6,031 nucleotides of DNA from Nitrospirota bacterium (GTDB lineage: Bacteria; Nitrospirota; UBA9217), in assembly GCA_017885365.1 (NCBI GenBank), contig JAFNGD010000269.1, positions 3,737 to 9,767 on the forward strand, written 5' to 3'. The notes under the pieces are model-generated. The model did no database searches. It had not been told where the DNA came from and saw only the letters and a program-made list of their open reading frames with translations. Both the position numbers and the translations under genes were made by a program. Of this stretch, positions 5,038 to 6,031 are shown one piece after another. Numbering within the stretch: position 1 is the first letter of the stretch; each line of letters begins with the position of its first letter.

Positions 5038-6031
5038 ATGTCGGAATTGAGCGATACGGATATCGAGGTCTTCAACGCCATCCAGAACGAGGAGAAGCGC
5101 GAGCTCGAGAAGATCCTGCTGATCGCGTCGGAGAACTGCGTGAGCAAGGCTGTCCTGGAGGCGCAGGGCTCGGTCTTTACGAACAAGTACGCCGAGGGAT
5201 ATCCCAACCGGCGGTACTACGGCGGCTGCCAGTACGCCGACGCCGTCGAGACGCTGGCCATCGACCGGGCGAAACAGCTCTTCGGCTGCGACCACGTGAA
5301 CGTGCAGCCCCACTCCGGCTCGTCGGCGAACATGGCGGTCTACTTCAGCGTGCTCCAGCCGGGCGACACCATCCTCGGCATGGCGCTGCCGCACGGCGGC
5401 CACCTGACCCACGGCGCGTCGGTGAGCTTCTCGGGCCAGCTCTACAAGTCCTTCTCCTACCATGTGGATAAAAAGACGGAGCTGCTCGACTACGACGAGC
5501 TGGAGCGGCTTGCCGTGGAGCACAAACCGAAGATGATCGTGGCGGGCTACAGCGCCTATTCACGCATCCTCGACTTCGCCCGGTTCCGGAGGATCGCCGA
5601 CAAGGTGGGCGCCTACCTCATGGCGGACATCGCGCACATCGCGGGGCTGGTGGCGGCGGGCGAGCACCCGAGCCCGGTGCCCTATGCCGATTTCGTCACC
5701 ACGACCACGCACAAGACACTGCGCGGGCCGCGCGGCGGCATGATCATGTGCAAGGAGCAGTTCGCCAAGGCAGTGGACAAGGTCATCTTCCCAGGCATCC
5801 AGGGCGGACCGCTCGTGCACGTCATCGCGGCAAAGGCGGTCGCTTTCAAGGAAGCGCTCATGCCGGAGTTCAAGGACTATCAGCGCCAGGTCGTGAAGAA
5901 CGCGAAGGCGCTCGCCGCGCGCCTCACCGGAGACGGGTTCCGCATCGTTTCGGGCGGCACGGACAACCACCTTATGCTCGTGGACCTGACGCCCAAGAAC
6001 ATCACGGGCCGGGACGCCGAGACCGCTCTCG
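5038..6031 (+). CDS. glyA: Serine hydroxymethyltransferase (3' end cut by window edge)
   Basis: This PLP-dependent cytoplasmic enzyme converts serine and tetrahydrofolate to glycine and 5,10-methylene-tetrahydrofolate, the main source of one-carbon units. The window holds 331 codons of a family normally about 415 residues long, so roughly the last fifth is missing. Visible landmarks are [10 protein letters not shown] (27-36), [15 protein letters not shown] (49-63), [11 protein letters not shown] (92-102), [14 protein letters not shown] (195-208) with the PLP-pyridine aspartate D197, [14 protein letters not shown] (221-234) with the PLP Schiff-base lysine K226, FPGIQGGP (251-258) and the DNHLMLVDL segment (309-317). 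All catalytic residues in the visible part are intact. It is not listed as a closed ORF because no stop is reached. rpiB lies immediately upstream in the same direction and may share its promoter. Confidence 0.96.
   Translation, partial: MSELSDTDIEVFNAIQNEEKRELEKILLIASENCVSKAVLEAQGSVFTNKYAEGYPNRRYYGGCQYADAVETLAIDRAKQLFGCDHVNVQPHSGSSANMAVYFSVLQPGDTILGMALPHGGHLTHGASVSFSGQLYKSFSYHVDKKTELLDYDELERLAVEHKPKMIVAGYSAYSRILDFARFRRIADKVGAYLMADIAHIAGLVAAGEHPSPVPYADFVTTTTHKTLRGPRGGMIMCKEQFAKAVDKVIFPGIQGGPLVHVIAAKAVAFKEALMPEFKDYQRQVVKNAKALAARLTGDGFRIVSGGTDNHLMLVDLTPKNITGRDAETAL

Noticed and set aside
4906..5970. Minus-strand open frames 4906-5523 and 5560-5970
   Set aside because: They are antisense to glyA, which has intact catalytic motifs; the first also runs through the intergenic repeat. 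No family is recognisable.

Overview
The window is a high-GC chromosomal stretch of ordinary bacterial housekeeping genes, plus one multidomain accessory gene. I see no phage, transposase, CRISPR or tRNA/rRNA signal. A DUF4388-J-domain-TPR protein, a PcnB-type poly(A) polymerase and an rpiB-glyA pair together suggest a Gram-negative environmental bacterium of the Desulfobacterota/Nitrospirota type. This is an inference from gene content only, with low confidence at phylum level.

Layout. Positions 1-1619 (minus strand) carry a 5'-complete gene, cut by the left edge, for an N-terminal DUF4388 (PATAN-like) domain, a central J domain and C-terminal TPR repeats. A 115-bp divergent region (1620-1734) separates it from pcnB (1735-3195, plus). 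rsmE (16S rRNA m3U1498 methyltransferase, 3390-4130), rpiB (ribose-5-phosphate isomerase B, 4435-4890) and glyA (serine hydroxymethyltransferase, 5038 to the right edge, incomplete) follow on the plus strand.

Regulation and non-coding structure. Three likely sigma70-type promoters have an extended -10 (TGnTATAAT or TGnTAATAT). Two of them drive the divergent pair and lie so close to the start codons, with no Shine-Dalgarno sequence, that both transcripts look leaderless. Each of the three plus-strand gaps (pcnB-rsmE, rsmE-rpiB, rpiB-glyA) holds one copy of a long imperfect inverted repeat. Its arms are built from units of about 9 bp resembling CGCnGAGnn, or a CGCGAAGG dialect in the first copy. 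The first two copies also share a 31-bp module, 30/31 identical, in direct orientation on both sides of rsmE.

Function. pcnB and rsmE act on RNA (3' tailing and decay; ribosomal RNA modification). rpiB and glyA feed pentose phosphate and one-carbon metabolism and are a commonly seen neighbour pair. No new multi-gene system is evident. The most unusual signals are the repeat family, the apparent leaderless divergent pair and the domain architecture of the left-edge protein.
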